DNA of 64,000 nucleotides. Source: Warburgia ugandensis. Lineage: Eukaryota; Streptophyta; Magnoliopsida; Canellales; Canellaceae. Of this stretch, positions 11,821 to 23,074 are shown one piece after another. Within the stretch, counting starts at the first letter, position 1, and the number at the start of each line of letters is the position of its first letter. A program made the position numbers and the translations under genes. The stretch is from positions 22,163,618 through 22,227,617 of the forward strand of contig CP141128.1 in NCBI GenBank assembly GCA_035236585.1, given 5' to 3'. The notes under the pieces are model-generated. The model ran no database searches. It was given only the letters and a program-made list of their open reading frames with translations, and had not been told where the DNA came from.

Positions 11821-13069
11821 TGTGACACTCCGAGTTTTATCAACAATAAAATAACAATTTATAAAAATAGTCGGGATCCCTATTTTAAAACTTTAATATT
11901 TAAAGTTTCCAAAAATAAAAACTTGAATAAAAGCATTTCTTTCAAAATCGCATGAGTCAGACAACCACAAAACCACAGATTTAACAGTGAAATGAAATAC
12001 CATTTCTACCAAAAATCTGGTAGAGTCTCCTCTGTATTGTGGATCATTGCACATGACTAGTGCAATACAAAATAACCTAATAAACATAATATAAGACATG
12101 ACATATAGGAGACTTAGCCTCCACATCCATCCACACAATCAAATACTATTTTCAATAAAATGTATATTCCAATAATGGATAAGAAAATCAAGTCATTACA
12201 AAATACCCAGGGTCCCTCCATACAGCCATCACATCCAACATGAATTCATATTCTTACATCCAAGTCACATTGCAATTTTAATTAAAGTACAATCCATACT
12301 CAAAACCCAAAGTGAGGTCCTGAACAAACCTTGTCATCTCTAAACATCCTCAATGCTTCACTGGGAAATTGCCATCACTTTTACTTGCTTTATCAGTGCG
12401 TCAACCTGTTGTCACTCTCTGTATATGAGGCATTGTAAACAAAGCAATGCCTTAGCAAGCTATGCTTATGTAGGGGATTATAAGAAATAAAACATGCAAT
12501 AAACACTTGCAAAGAGTACCAATATCATGTCGAGCATAAATAGAGTAAATTATTTATAAGGCAAATGAAATTATCAGGCATTTAGAATTTAAAGCTCATG
12601 AATCTCATAAATCTGAACGAAACAATCAGGATCAAAATATTCTTTTCATCTAAGGCAATGCAATATCAAAGCAAAACATCATGGCATGCAAGGCATGATC
12701 AAAACATGGATGAGCATCCATCAAGAGCAATAAGAATCCGTGTCCATATCAAAATATAATGCATGTCATGACAAAATAGGGCACCATACAAAAACAAGCC
12801 CTAAGAGTGTTCCATGACACTCATCACCAGTAATGAGTGCTCATTCCAACCCTAGGTCCCTCCTGTGCAACCCGCATCAACCCCCAGAGTCACTCACGGC
12901 CTAGGCCCAGCTTATTCGGGTTCACCCCACATATAAATACCACATGAGCATACAAAATAACAGTATGGGCTACTATGCTGCAGTGGCAACCACACCAGGA
13001 TCTAAACCACTGCCACTCATTGACACCGAAACAGGAGACTTTCTCCATGATACCACCACCTACGTACCT
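11821..13069 (-). mobile_element. LTR-B copy 2, first part (5' LTR)
   Basis: Starts TGTGACACTC next to the primer site and is collinear with 5469-6533 from base 12046 on. It holds the conserved hairpin 12428-12452 and the ATGCTGCAGTGGC motif near 12976. It is interrupted at 13069 by LTR-C and resumes at 19514. The sequence joined across the insertion (CTACGTACCT then GGCCCTATG) matches copy 1 at 6528-6548. Confidence 0.85.
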
Positions 13070-14050
13070 TGTGACAACTCGAATTTTTGTAACATGTTTT
13101 GTAATACATTTTTTAAAGGCAGGGCACCCTTAGTAGTAAAATTTTTTTGCAAAACAAAGCAGCAAAAATTCTTTTCTTTAGAACTTGTCTTGTAAAACCC
13201 AAGTCATCACTTCATACATAACATAATTAGAATTTTGTACAAGATAAAATTCCATTAAAGGAATATACTTTTATTAAATTCCAAAATCCATCCAGTGGTT
13301 CACCGTACAGCCCATGTATCAGTACAATACTTGTCCAAATTACATAATCCAAATTTCAAACCTCACCATATATTAAAAACTCTTAATACAATACAATGCT
13401 CTCAAATAAAAATACATGTCTTCAAGGGATATACCCTGATTGATAATTCTTCCAAGTCTTCTCAAGTCTTGAGCTCCTAATTCTCCTTCTCTGTATCTGA
13501 GATGTTGTAAACATTCAAATATTTACAATATCTCAGCAAGCTATGCTTGGTAAGGGATTCAAGAAGCATAATAATTTGACAGTATAATCCTAATACTTCA
13601 TAATCACATTGTTCATAAACATACTCATGGATCAATCTCTTTACTTTGTCATATATGTACATCCTTATACATACATACTGTATATGTCGTATAGATATAT
13701 ATACGGTCAACACAATGAAAAATAGTTAATATCTTAAACATCAATAGTCACACTTAGACACACTAAGTTGATCAATCATCTAAACTTTGCTGGAAAATAC
13801 TCCCTCATTTGGGCAGTATCCTCACACTCAGCCATACTGAGTTGATAAAACATCCAGACTCTGTTGGAAAAATACTCCCTTATTTGGGTAGTATCGGCAT
13901 CTCATTATGCCATGCATCATAATGCAAAATACTCAAAGGATTACTATGCTTCATTCTAATCCATACTAGTGCCTCGGATAACTGCTGTCATACTTCATGG
14001 ATACCAAATGTTGAAAATCATCTATGTCATGTCTATCTGGGGAGACTGAC

Positions 14051-15171
14051 TGTAATATCCTTAATTTTAAAGATAAAAATAGGAAATTATTAAATAAATT
14101 AAAATAAAATTTTATGGATGAAATTCTTTCCTGAAAACATAATAATTAGAAAGTGCTCGTCGATACGAATCCAACGCCACCAAGAACGCGAGAAACGGAG
14201 CTCAAACGAGGGAGTTATGAGCCGTCAAAGTTGGAAGGGCAAATTAGTCATTTGATAGAGACGTATTAGACAGGGGTCCAAATTGATACTGGCACCCCCG
14301 TCTTCCACACGTCTGTACCCAGATCCGGCAAAATCGCCGGAGAAGCCATGGGAAGAGGCGTGAATGGAAGAGGTTCTCCTTCCCTGGGACTCTAGGCCTA
14401 TATCTACCCTCCCAGGTTAAACGCTCCACTTGGAGCGTTTTCTCTGAGTATTTACGCAACACCATAGCCCTGTAAAAACTTGGATTTTCCGGCGAGTGGA
14501 GCCCCGGCAACACGAGCAACTCCGGGCAGGTGCAAGGTAAGCCTCAAAACCTATGTTTTTCTGTATTTATTAATTAGGAAATTAATTAGAAAACCATTTA
14601 AAAATTAGGAAAAAAATCGGATTTTTGGGGGCTTTGTGCACGCTACTGTTGGAGCGTGATTTCATAGACCAAACGTTGTCCGTTTGGAAATCGCACCGTC
14701 CAACTAGTGCAAGGCTGTTGAGAAGCCGTGAGAGCTGCTGAAGACCATTTTTCTATAGTATTAGACAGTGATGTGAGTCATTAAACAGGATTATCATTTG
14801 GATTTCTATTATGGACTGCATACTTTATATTTGGATGTGATTTAGATCTTTGGACATATATTGGACATTTATATGGGATGTTATGATGGATAGACCCTGG
14901 GCCATATTATTACTGTCTTTTGGATGTTTATTTGATTTAAAATAAAGGCGCCTATTTATTTGACGTTGATTTATACGTGGATTATTTATTTATGTTTAAA
15001 TTACATGTACGCCATTTTGTGAAAGGAAAATTAACACCCGGAGTTTTTGAGATAGGTTTAGTAAAATGTTAAATAAATCTTTTCTCATGGGATCCCAAAT
15101 GTTCTTATTTAAATTGCCATTATTATATAATAAAAAAAAAAAAAATTGTCTTAAAAATCCGGGGTGTTACA
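14051..15171 (+). mobile_element. LTR-A copy 3, internally deleted
   Basis: Bases 14051-14713 are the reverse complement of about 4795-5468. Bases from about 14714 to 15130 match the reverse complement of about 2480-2897. The intervening 1.9 kb, including the CpG-rich core and the hairpins, is missing. The copy keeps the true LTR end, an A-run then TCCGGGGTGTTACA, which copy 1 has lost. Confidence 0.88.
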
Positions 15172-15175
15172 AAGT

Positions 15176-15188
15176 TGGTATCAGAGCC
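15176..15188 (+). other. Primer binding site (tRNA-Met type)
   Basis: TGGTATCAGAGCC, the perfect initiator tRNA-Met primer motif, four bases after the LTR end at 15171. It fixes the element as plus strand and the LTR edge as real. Confidence 0.9.
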
Positions 15189-15311
15189 CAGTCTAGTCCA
15201 TCATAATCCTTGTGAATGTCCATTTATATGTGAATAACAGTCCATAATAGTTGTAGAGAGAGAAACGATGAGAGAGGAACTTACACTTAGTGACATGTAA
15301 AATTTTGATAG

Positions 15312-15700
15312 ATGGCTCCTCGGAGAAGGACAAGGTCTACCCCTGCTACACCCGTGGCTCCACCTGCTGAGTCCTCTGATCAAGGGGATCGAGATGCCAA
15401 TTTATTGAATCGGTTAATGTCAGGACTCGTACCACTTATACAGCAGCAGGTTAGGACAGCTGTTGACGCAGCTAACCCTAGCCCTATTCCACCACCTAAA
15501 GTGGTACCCATGGTTTCATTAGTTCAGTCCTCACAACCAGTACAAGAAACATCGCACTAGAGCTACGGAGGGTGATGCTACGAGTGACTCTAGGAAGACT
15601 GACAAATTACTAGAGAGGTTTCAAAAGATGGTAAAACCCTTTTATGGCGATGGTAACACGGAGGAGGCCTCCCGATGGGTGAAGCCCAAGAGGGGTGAGG
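15312..15700 (+). pseudogene. Ty3/gypsy gag, N-terminal part
   Basis: The ATG at 15312, 123 bases after the primer site, opens 82 codons beginning MAPRRRTRSTPATP. A Pro/Ser-rich stretch and an amphipathic LLNRLMSGLVPLIQQQV follow, typical of the poorly conserved start of chromovirus gag. After a frame change at about 15560 the reading continues to LLERFQKMVKPFYGDG and EEASRWVKP, the F....P..F.G...P.eA..W block at the start of the capsid domain. It then breaks off at the TRIM-D-like terminus. Confidence 0.8.
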
Positions 15701-15903
15701 GACCTAAGGGAACAAAACCTTGAGGGGTGAAGCCCGGAGTGGCGAGGGACCCAAAGAGGACAATATCATATCCGCTGTGCACTCTGATACACGGAACGAG
15801 GCCTTTTCCCTGGGCAACTGGGGAAGAACAAAACCGTGCGGGGTGTATGGGCACTCCGGCACGGATAATATCGTTGCAGGGTGTGGGCCCTCGGGCTGTT
15901 ACA
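15701..15903 (+). repeat. TRIM-D-like terminus (reverse orientation)
   Basis: The reverse complement of the 63055 units reads ACGAGGCCTTTTCCC, then GAAGAACAAAACCGTG, GGACAATAT and a TTACA end. This segment carries the same blocks (15798-15903) and ends CTGTTACA. Before it, about 45 bases beginning GGGTGAAGCCC are tandemly repeated (about 15676 and 15725). Readings of 68-123 codons here are chance. Confidence 0.7.
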
Positions 15904-18900
15904 CTGACCGTCATAGTGGTGGCCTTCCCATAATTGCCCTACTAGACATCTTGCTTCTCTTTGGGCATGGTATCATCATATATCACATTTCGGAGAGCAG
16001 GTGGCCAAACCCTCGTAACCCTCCTAGCATAGCATCCCCAAGCATATGCCTATTTAAAACAAAAACCACAAGTCTCTTTGCTTGTATATAAAGTATTCTT
16101 TTACTTATCAAACATCTTGTTTGTTTATATCATCATCCTCATATTTTTGTATTCTTATACCGAGGATAGGATTTCACTTCAAACTTAGGGATCATCATTT
16201 ACAATGAATGATATCCATGTTCATATAAGTTTAGGGATCAACATTCTATATGAATGATTCCCATGTATTGATTTTATACTTATCAAACAATTTTTCTATT
16301 TATCTAGGCTAGAATACCTTCTAGTTCCCTATTCACTTAGGGTTTTCCTCAATTCTAACTTAACCATTTCATATGTGTTTTGGTTGGATCATAAGATTTT
16401 TCAAGGGATTTAATACAAGTGTTTACATTACACTTGTCAACATTTCTAGATATAAGATCACGTATTCAACATGTATTTCTCATCTAGATGCATTCATAAA
16501 ATCCCCTAACCTTCAAGTAGTGATTTATCTCTTCAAATCTTCCATGATCTTGGCTGACGTATGTAATCTGTAAATCCATACATACTATCAATATTTATAC
16601 GATCTGAATAATCCTATATATTTTTTATCATATCTATATTCTTTGTCTAATCTTATCCTTTGATATAAAGGATCTAGATCTTGTGTCCTATCATGATCTA
16701 TCCTCCTCAGATAGTATTGATCAATAGATTTGATGGTTAGAATGATCTTTTGATATTTCAGATCTATTTAAGTCTTTGTGTATTTCTTTCTTTGATCTTG
16801 ATCTTTCACAGATCCTTTGATCAACAATTTATACTTGATGATAAAGATCAAGGGCTTATATCTTCTATCATCTAGTTCTTCTTTGATCTAAGTTCAGTTG
16901 TTTGATCATCCCTAAGGAGGATGATCTTGGTTGTTTTTCTTGAATCATATTTGATCAAGGGTTTAGATCTTCTATTATATTTTATCTAAATTGCAAGAAA
17001 TATATATCATACATCAAAAAGTATTTATTTCTTTTATTGTTCTTGATCATTCAAGATCCCATGGATCTTGTTTGATCATCCTTATCTTACTTACAATTTT
17101 TATTAAGGTTAGATGATTTACTAACCTTTTATGCTCTTATTATTATTATTCAACCAGTTAATGTTTTACTGGTTGAAGATAGCTTATTTCATCCTAAGTC
17201 TATACAGCTCCTCTTATTTCCAATTGACTAAGGCTTACTAGTTGAATGGGTGAACACAAAGTGGTTACTTCAATCCTCATGTAAGGAGGCATTTAGACCT
17301 CACAAACGTCAACGGAAGGTAGGGGAAGAGTGAGGCTCTATTAGAGAATCCCCTTAACCACCATGTTTAGCATTCACTAGAGTGACCTTAGCTCAACCTT
17401 TCATAAGGTTCCTATGAGGATTTTAACCTAAGTACTCTTTCTAATTGATTTTGATTAAATCCATGAACATTTAAAATGTCACTCATGGGGTTTATTATTC
17501 TCCCAATTTGGGCCAAGGATTTGATAATCCTTATATTGTCCTACTAACTATAGCCCTTACTAATATTAAGTCAAAGTCATTCACCCATCTTAATTGTCCA
17601 TGAATCTCTATATTCCATTAGTTTACATTTTTGGTGATTTATGCTCATTATATCTTAACAACTGCTTAACAATTGAATCTACTAATAAAATTTGACAACA
17701 ATTAAATCATAAACTTTAAAGCATAAATCCAATATAAGTTTAGCAACCATTTATACTAACATGCTTTCTATGAATGTAACTTAACCTGATGGAATAAAAC
17801 TATACTTAAACTAGCATGATCCTAAGTTATGAAATGCATGAAATTTTACTACTAATCTAATGGAATCATGCTAAAATCTTAAATTTAAACTAACATGGCC
17901 CTAAGATAATTAAATCTACCAACCTAATAACAAACCAATAACATTTAGAGCATAGCATGCTAAAATTTAAGAATTACATTGTCATGCTTCTTAATTTATA
18001 ACATATATCACATTTACAATTCTATTATCAAATAAAAGATAATTAAACTAATTAGATTAAGATTATTAGAAACTTTTACTTATGATCCAACCATTAGATC
18101 TTAGATCTTTTCCTTTAGATCAAGGGTTTTAATTACATTTAGGGCTTTTACTTCATTAAGATTCAAAGATCATATCCACTTATTTTGGTCACATTTAATA
18201 CATGATCTAACTGGGTTTCATCGTAATCCCATTCATACAACCCATCCAAAGGATCTGATCATGCTTGATCTCATTGATCTAGTAGGTCCCTTTGTATTTT
18301 TAGGGTTTTTCTACCATAAAGAGTAGATCTCTCAATTTATATTAAATATGTCAAAATAAATCATAAATCTTACTTTATTTCAACATTATCTCATCATTAA
18401 ATTAGATCCCCAAGATTTGATCATCTCAAATCTTGAAGATCATGAAAATTGGAAGCTTATTTCCTAAAAACATAAAGTTTATTGACTATTTTTTATTATT
18501 ATCAATTTTATGCTTTCAAAAGAAAATAGACATTACAAGATTTCCATAGCTTCTTTCTGATCTTAATTTGGAGTTTAGAGGACTCCATAATTGACGAATG
18601 AAGTTCACAGTCATTCTAAAGGTCTAGATTTGATCTAGGCCCAGTAGAACGAATGGTCCTAATCGTTCGGGAGAAGTGGGTCCAGTAGGGAGAAGTGGTC
18701 GCCACGCTCCCATCACTGAGACGCATGCAGTAATGTGCTGCTCGAGACCTGTGCTGTCAGGAGGACGTGCCTAATTGAATTTAGGTCTCTTGTTCCAATT
18801 TAGAGAGAGGAGTGAGAAAGTGAAAGAAGAGAGATTTTTGGGAGTTTTGGAAATTTGGGAATGAATCTAGATCTAGTTTCTTAGGGGAAGCAAGATAATT

Positions 18901-19513
18901 TCATGGGAATTTTAATGAACACTTTTGGGGGTGTATTTATAAATGTTTTTGAATTTTTCATAATTGCTTGTAATAATTATGTTTTAATTCTTTTGAATAT
19001 TAAATTAACATTGGATCCTCCACTACCACCTCCTTATCCACTATCAACTAGTAGTGGTTTGACCACTCATTACATGTTTTATAGCCGTTGGATTCATTTG
19101 TGGGCCCCATGGAGGTGTGGAAGGACCATTTTGCCTTTTTATGGAGAAAAATCCATTTTATTCTCCCGAACTTAGAATTGATCATAATTAGTGGTGTAGG
19201 AATCGTATTTTTGAGTGCATTCTAAATATTGATGTCTTAGATCTCGGTTATGGGTAAAATTACTATTTTACCCTTTTATTCATAAAAATGAAGAAAATTA
19301 GGGATTTTTCATTTTAACTCGAAATTGAACGTACTTAATGTCATTTTGATCTATTTTTCAAGTACATTCATAATTTCTAAGTTTGAAATCATGTTTTAAT
19401 ATCTATAAAAATATAATTTCCCATGACCTAATATTCCAACCCAAAAGTTTTGAAAATTCAAACTAAATTGATTTTCTCAATCAATTTACACAAATTGGTG
19501 TTATTAAATATAT

Positions 19514-21906
19514 GGCCCTATGCCACTCAAGGGCAGTGTCTAATCATCATCATCACAAAGTTAGAGGGCAAGTGACCAATCCTACAACCCTCCTCGCATA
19601 GTACCCATTGGGTAGAAGCACCTGTTATAAAGCAGCAAAACATGCTATAAATCATGGAAAACTCCCAAGTGAAATAAACCTCAATAGGCTGAATCAAAAT
19701 ACATAATAAAGTATAACCATCACATGTGAAAACATGGATAATTGTATAATCCAATGTCATGCTATCAAAAGTGAAGTAATAAACACGTTTTAATACACAC
19801 AATAAGGCGTAAAATACATGCCTCAAGCATTTCAAGCGAGAAGTCATAATCATGAAATCAAGGAAAAATCCTGAATGTAATCACCTACCTTAGATGAAGA
19901 ACCACTCATCTGTACCTCTCAAGTTTCGATAAGACTCTAGTCTAACTCAATCGCCTCAATACCCGTACCTAGATGCACATCACATCCTGTCATACTCAGA
20001 ATCCACTCTATCTAACTTGGATTCTTAATTACATGATATTACGCTTTCATATTCATTACATTGCATTCAAAAAAGTCCAAAGATTCCCAGCCATGGAATC
20101 TCAAGGTGGGGCCTACACTAATCGGTTCATAATTCAAATCACACTTAATCGGGCCCACTCATAATCATTTGGTCCCTTTCTTAATTACATCCATGCATGT
20201 TTCAAAGCTATTAAGCTCAAATTAATATACATCTAGGTTAATTTATCATTTAATCCACTAATCGGGCATTACTATATAAATATCATGCTCAATCATATCT
20301 AATTGAAATCAAATCGCTCCATCAAATGATTAAGACAGTAATTTTACCTTGGACAAGTCAATCTGAATAATATTCAGCTGTTTACTTCATCAGATTTTCC
20401 ATCGATAGCCTCAATTGTGCTCAATCATCAGATATCCATGCTGATCTCATCAAATTTCTTCACCTGATTGCCTAGATCACATAACACTTTAGTAATTCAA
20501 GTCAATTAATCAAATAAGGAATTCTAAACAGTGTGGATAATCAATTTGTATCCAATTTCATACCTGGATCTTTAGTTGATCTTAGCCGTTCATTACGATC
20601 AACTGAATCATATCCATAAATGCTTCAGATCCAGAATTCTTGTGTAGATCCTCTTTCTACACTTCATGAGGATCACTACAGATTGCTTGGATCAGAAAAA
20701 CAAAGCTAGATCATCACAGATCAGACAATCTAACCTCTAATCAAAGGTCTGGTCAAATTGATGGTTAGATCTTCCCTGCCTTGCCACGATTGTAGGGGTA
20801 CTCTCGGATCTCCGAGATTTCTCCTGAATTGATCACAATCATGCTTCAAATTTCAAGGTATAAAAGGGTCACTGGGTCAACTCAGACCCTTTCAAAACGA
20901 GTCAAGAGTGGGTTGACTCAACAAGTCAACCCTACCCGAAATTGTTAAAATCGATAAAAAAAAGGGGAAGAGGAGAAAAAGTGGAGTCACTGGCCAATCC
21001 CAATAGTAGGAGAGGGAGGGGGGTCCTGTCATGCTGGCCTATCCATGGCCTGAGCATGCCGGTGAAAGGGGAAGGGAAAGGGTTTTTGGGTGTGTGGTCA
21101 CCAGCTACTGATTTGGCTACCGCCTGAACCTGACGGGGAATAGGAGCAAGGGAGAAAAACAAGGCCAGACATGTGGCTTGGGGAGAACTCAATTTGGGTC
21201 CCTACAAAAGCAGGAGAGGAGTGGAAGGATTGACGGAGAAACCTGATCTGGGTTTCTCTCTGTAGATGGAAAAAGAGCCCAGCAGGGGAGATGGGTGACT
21301 ACTGGCATTGTTCTGGCAGTATGCAGGCTAAAGCAAAACATGATGAGTGGAGGGGTAGAGGCATGGCCGGCCTGAGCACACGAGCATGCCAAGCTAGCTA
21401 CTTGAGAAAAACCCCAATCTCATGCCGAAAAGAGAGAGGGAAAGTCGTTGGGAAAACCAACGGGGAAGGGGACGATGCCGGAGTCTAGGGAAAGCGGAGA
21501 TCTAATGGGGGAAGCTGGGTAGATGCTGGGGTTTCTCCCCTTCTTCCTGGAGGGGGTGACTCGTGGGACTGATAGCCCACGTGTCGCATCCACTCAACAC
21601 GTGGTGCTGCACCTGCAACCCAGAAAGCAACAAAGTAAGGGGGTGCCATTATCAATTTTAACCCCTATAAATTAGTAAAAAAAATTAGTTTTTCTACCCC
21701 GATCTCTATTTCATGCAAAATTAGTGTCGTTTGAATAGTATCAATACGTACGTTCCAAATTTGATAATCTCAAATTCAAAATTTGAGCCCATAAAAAGGT
21801 CGTTTTCATGAACTTCATTTCTATGAAATTTAATTCAAATTATGTATCCCTTTTAAAATTTACAATTCAATAAATAGAAAATGACCTAAATTTGATGATT
21901 GTTATA
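19514..21906 (-). mobile_element. LTR-B copy 2, second part (5' LTR)
   Basis: 19514-20605 is collinear with 6537-7583 of copy 1; the remaining 1.3 kb is present only here. It includes a GC-richer zone (about 20960-21620) and the segment GGGGTGCCATTATCAATTTT (21639), which recurs as GGGGTGCC(A/G)(T/G)TATCAA in LTR-A and LTR-F. The end is placed at about 21906 (GATTGTTATA, probably a decayed GTTACA). Open readings here are composition artefacts. Confidence 0.7.
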
Positions 21907-22206
21907 GGAGGTGAGCATCTAGGTGATTTTTGTTTTTACTTACATGCAAATATGTAGAAGGTGCTCTCTCTCGCTTCTAGGTTAGCTTTATTTTTTTGCT
22001 ATGATAATATTCATAACTATGATTTTTTGTTGACAATAATTAATGTTACGTTTTCCTTTTTTTTATTAGTGTCAAAGATACTAATTCTATTGCTTCTTCC
22101 CTTTTCAATTAGAGAGAGATTATATTATGTGCTTTTGTAGGAATTATGTGATGAAAGGAAAAAGAGGGCTCACTTTTTTGTATTTTTTATCGATCTAAAA
22201 TCTTTG
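21907..22206. other. Non-repetitive AT-rich flank
   Basis: No coding, no repeat recognised. It follows the probable end of element B and precedes the MITE. It may be the distal upstream region of the RH57-like gene. Confidence 0.4.
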
Positions 22207-22442
22207 TTGATTTGGCCTAATTTAGATTACCTATGTATCAAATCTCATGTATTTTTTGATGCATTTAGGTTCTTCATTTCTCAAGCTCTTTTGATTTGTA
22301 AAAGAATCAATTACAACAAAAATTCCTTATGCACCATAATTATCCATTTTTTTAATCAAAAGAGATCCAAAAGGGAAGACTTTGTATGTATCCAAAAGAC
22401 ATGAGATATGGTACATAGGTCATCTGAATTAGGCCAAATCAA
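22207..22442. mobile_element. Foldback MITE, 236 bp
   Basis: The left end TTGATTTGGCCTAATT (22207) is the inverted complement of the right end at 22442. The inverted match continues inward imperfectly for about 100 bases on each side (ACCTATGTA, CTCATGT, TCTTC, CTCTTTTGATT blocks), leaving a loop of about 40 bases. Almost the whole element folds into one hairpin. No coding, as expected for a miniature inverted-repeat element. I could not define a target duplication, so the superfamily is open. Confidence 0.8.
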
Positions 22443-22545
22443 ATTAATATTTTTGACTTCTGAAAAATGCAAAAAAAAAAAAACAAACAAAAAAAATCTC
22501 TTGTACCCCTTTTTTCTCCTACCTCTTATTGTTTCTTTAATGAAA

Positions 22546-22697
22546 GGGAGCCTTGGCGCAATGGGTCACAAGTTCAAGGCGTGGAAATAGCTTCTTACAA
22601 AATGTGAGGTAAAGCTACATATTATTAACCCTTAGAGTCCATCCCTTCCTCAAACCCCACATACACGTGAGCTTGGTACACTAAGGCTGCCCTCTTA
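22546..22697 (+). mobile_element. Au-like SINE, internally shortened
   Basis: It begins GGGAGCCTTGGCGCAATGG (tRNA-like A box). It continues GTTCAAGGCGTGGAAATAG (B box region), then the blocks GTAAAGCTACATATTATTA and ACACGTGAGCTTGGTACACT, and ends GGCTGCCCTCTT. This follows the plant Au SINE order from memory. About 25 bases between the A and B boxes are missing and several CpG sites are changed, so it is an old copy. Such elements are Pol III transcribed and use LINE machinery. Confidence 0.85.
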
Positions 22698-23074
22698 CCA
22701 CTTCTCGAAACCAATTGATCCTTTGGGTCACACACTAGAGTATTACTCCCATGGTCATCCAAACTACTTATTTGATTCTTGTGGAAAAGACACTCTGGAA
22801 AATCTAAGTTGACCTTGGCCACTCTTGATCCTGGATGACTTCAACTATTGAAAACATCACCAAATCTAACAGCTAAGGTATTTGAAAGGAGAAGAACTCG
22901 ATTTGTTGCCTACATAACCTGTGGCCGCAGATGAGCAGCTAGGATCACAAATTATCGGGTCCCACATTTATCCACTAGACTTTCTCATTACAAAGCTTCT
23001 TATGAACAAAAACCCTACTAGGATGACAATTTCTTCCATACACCACTACAAATTCAATTCCTAGGGTTTCATTT
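22698..23074 (+). promoter_or_regulatory. Presumed promoter and 5' leader of the RH57-like gene
   Basis: It lies upstream of the coding start at 25613 once the inserted LTR-F is removed. It contains AAACCCTA at 23010-23017 and its inverse TAGGGTTT at 23062-23069, both matches to the plant telo-box. That box is known from promoters of ribosome and translation genes. Removing the insertion joins CTAGGGTTTCATTT to TCCACCATA and the ATG. The promoter role is inferred from position and motif. Confidence 0.5.

Larger units (their letters stand above)
14051..15903 (+). mobile_element. Chimeric non-autonomous LTR element with own target duplication
   Basis: Starts with the LTR-A terminus TGTAATATCC at 14051 and ends GGGCTGTTACA at 15903. 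It is flanked by CTGAC on both sides (14046-14050 and 15904-15908). Contents are: LTR-A with a 1.9-kb internal deletion, tRNA-Met type primer site, leader, the start of gag, and a TRIM-D-like 3' terminus. The two ends belong to different LTR families in this window, yet the flanks match perfectly. Confidence 0.7.
13070..19508 (-). mobile_element. LTR-C: solo LTR of about 4.6 kb, split by a nested element
   Basis: Begins TGTGACAACTCG at 13070, preceded by TACCT. It ends GGTGTTATTAAA at 19508, followed by TATAT and then the resumed LTR-B. Compared with copy 1, exactly five extra bases remain, so TACCT/TATAT reads as a decayed 5-bp target duplication and the terminus as a decayed TTACA. Net length is about 4.58 kb after removing 14051-15908. 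It contains the conserved hairpins 13501-13549, a GATC-rich zone (about 16560-17080) and a late segment (18600-19300) resembling the ends of other LTRs here. No internal coding was seen. Confidence 0.7.
5469..21906 (-). mobile_element. Element B: ancient Ty3/gypsy element, host of later insertions
   Basis: The two LTR-B copies (5469-7583; 11821-13069 joined to 19514-21906) flank a decayed internal region. RT lies at about 8560-9215 and protease at 9463-9660 on the minus strand, and a primer-site motif abuts the right LTR at 11806-11818. This is a complete element layout on the minus strand. The left copy lost its first ~200 bases to the left of element A and about 1.3 kb at its internal edge, probably together with integrase. 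It is the oldest element of the nest, since both LTRs carry other insertions. Confidence 0.75.

Noticed and set aside
22625-22822. 65-codon minus-strand open reading
   Set aside because: Overlaps the Au-like SINE on the opposite strand; no coding evidence.
22698-23074. tRNA or rRNA genes in the host-like island
   Set aside because: No cloverleaf-forming sequence with A and B boxes was found apart from the SINE; no rRNA-like stretch anywhere in the window.
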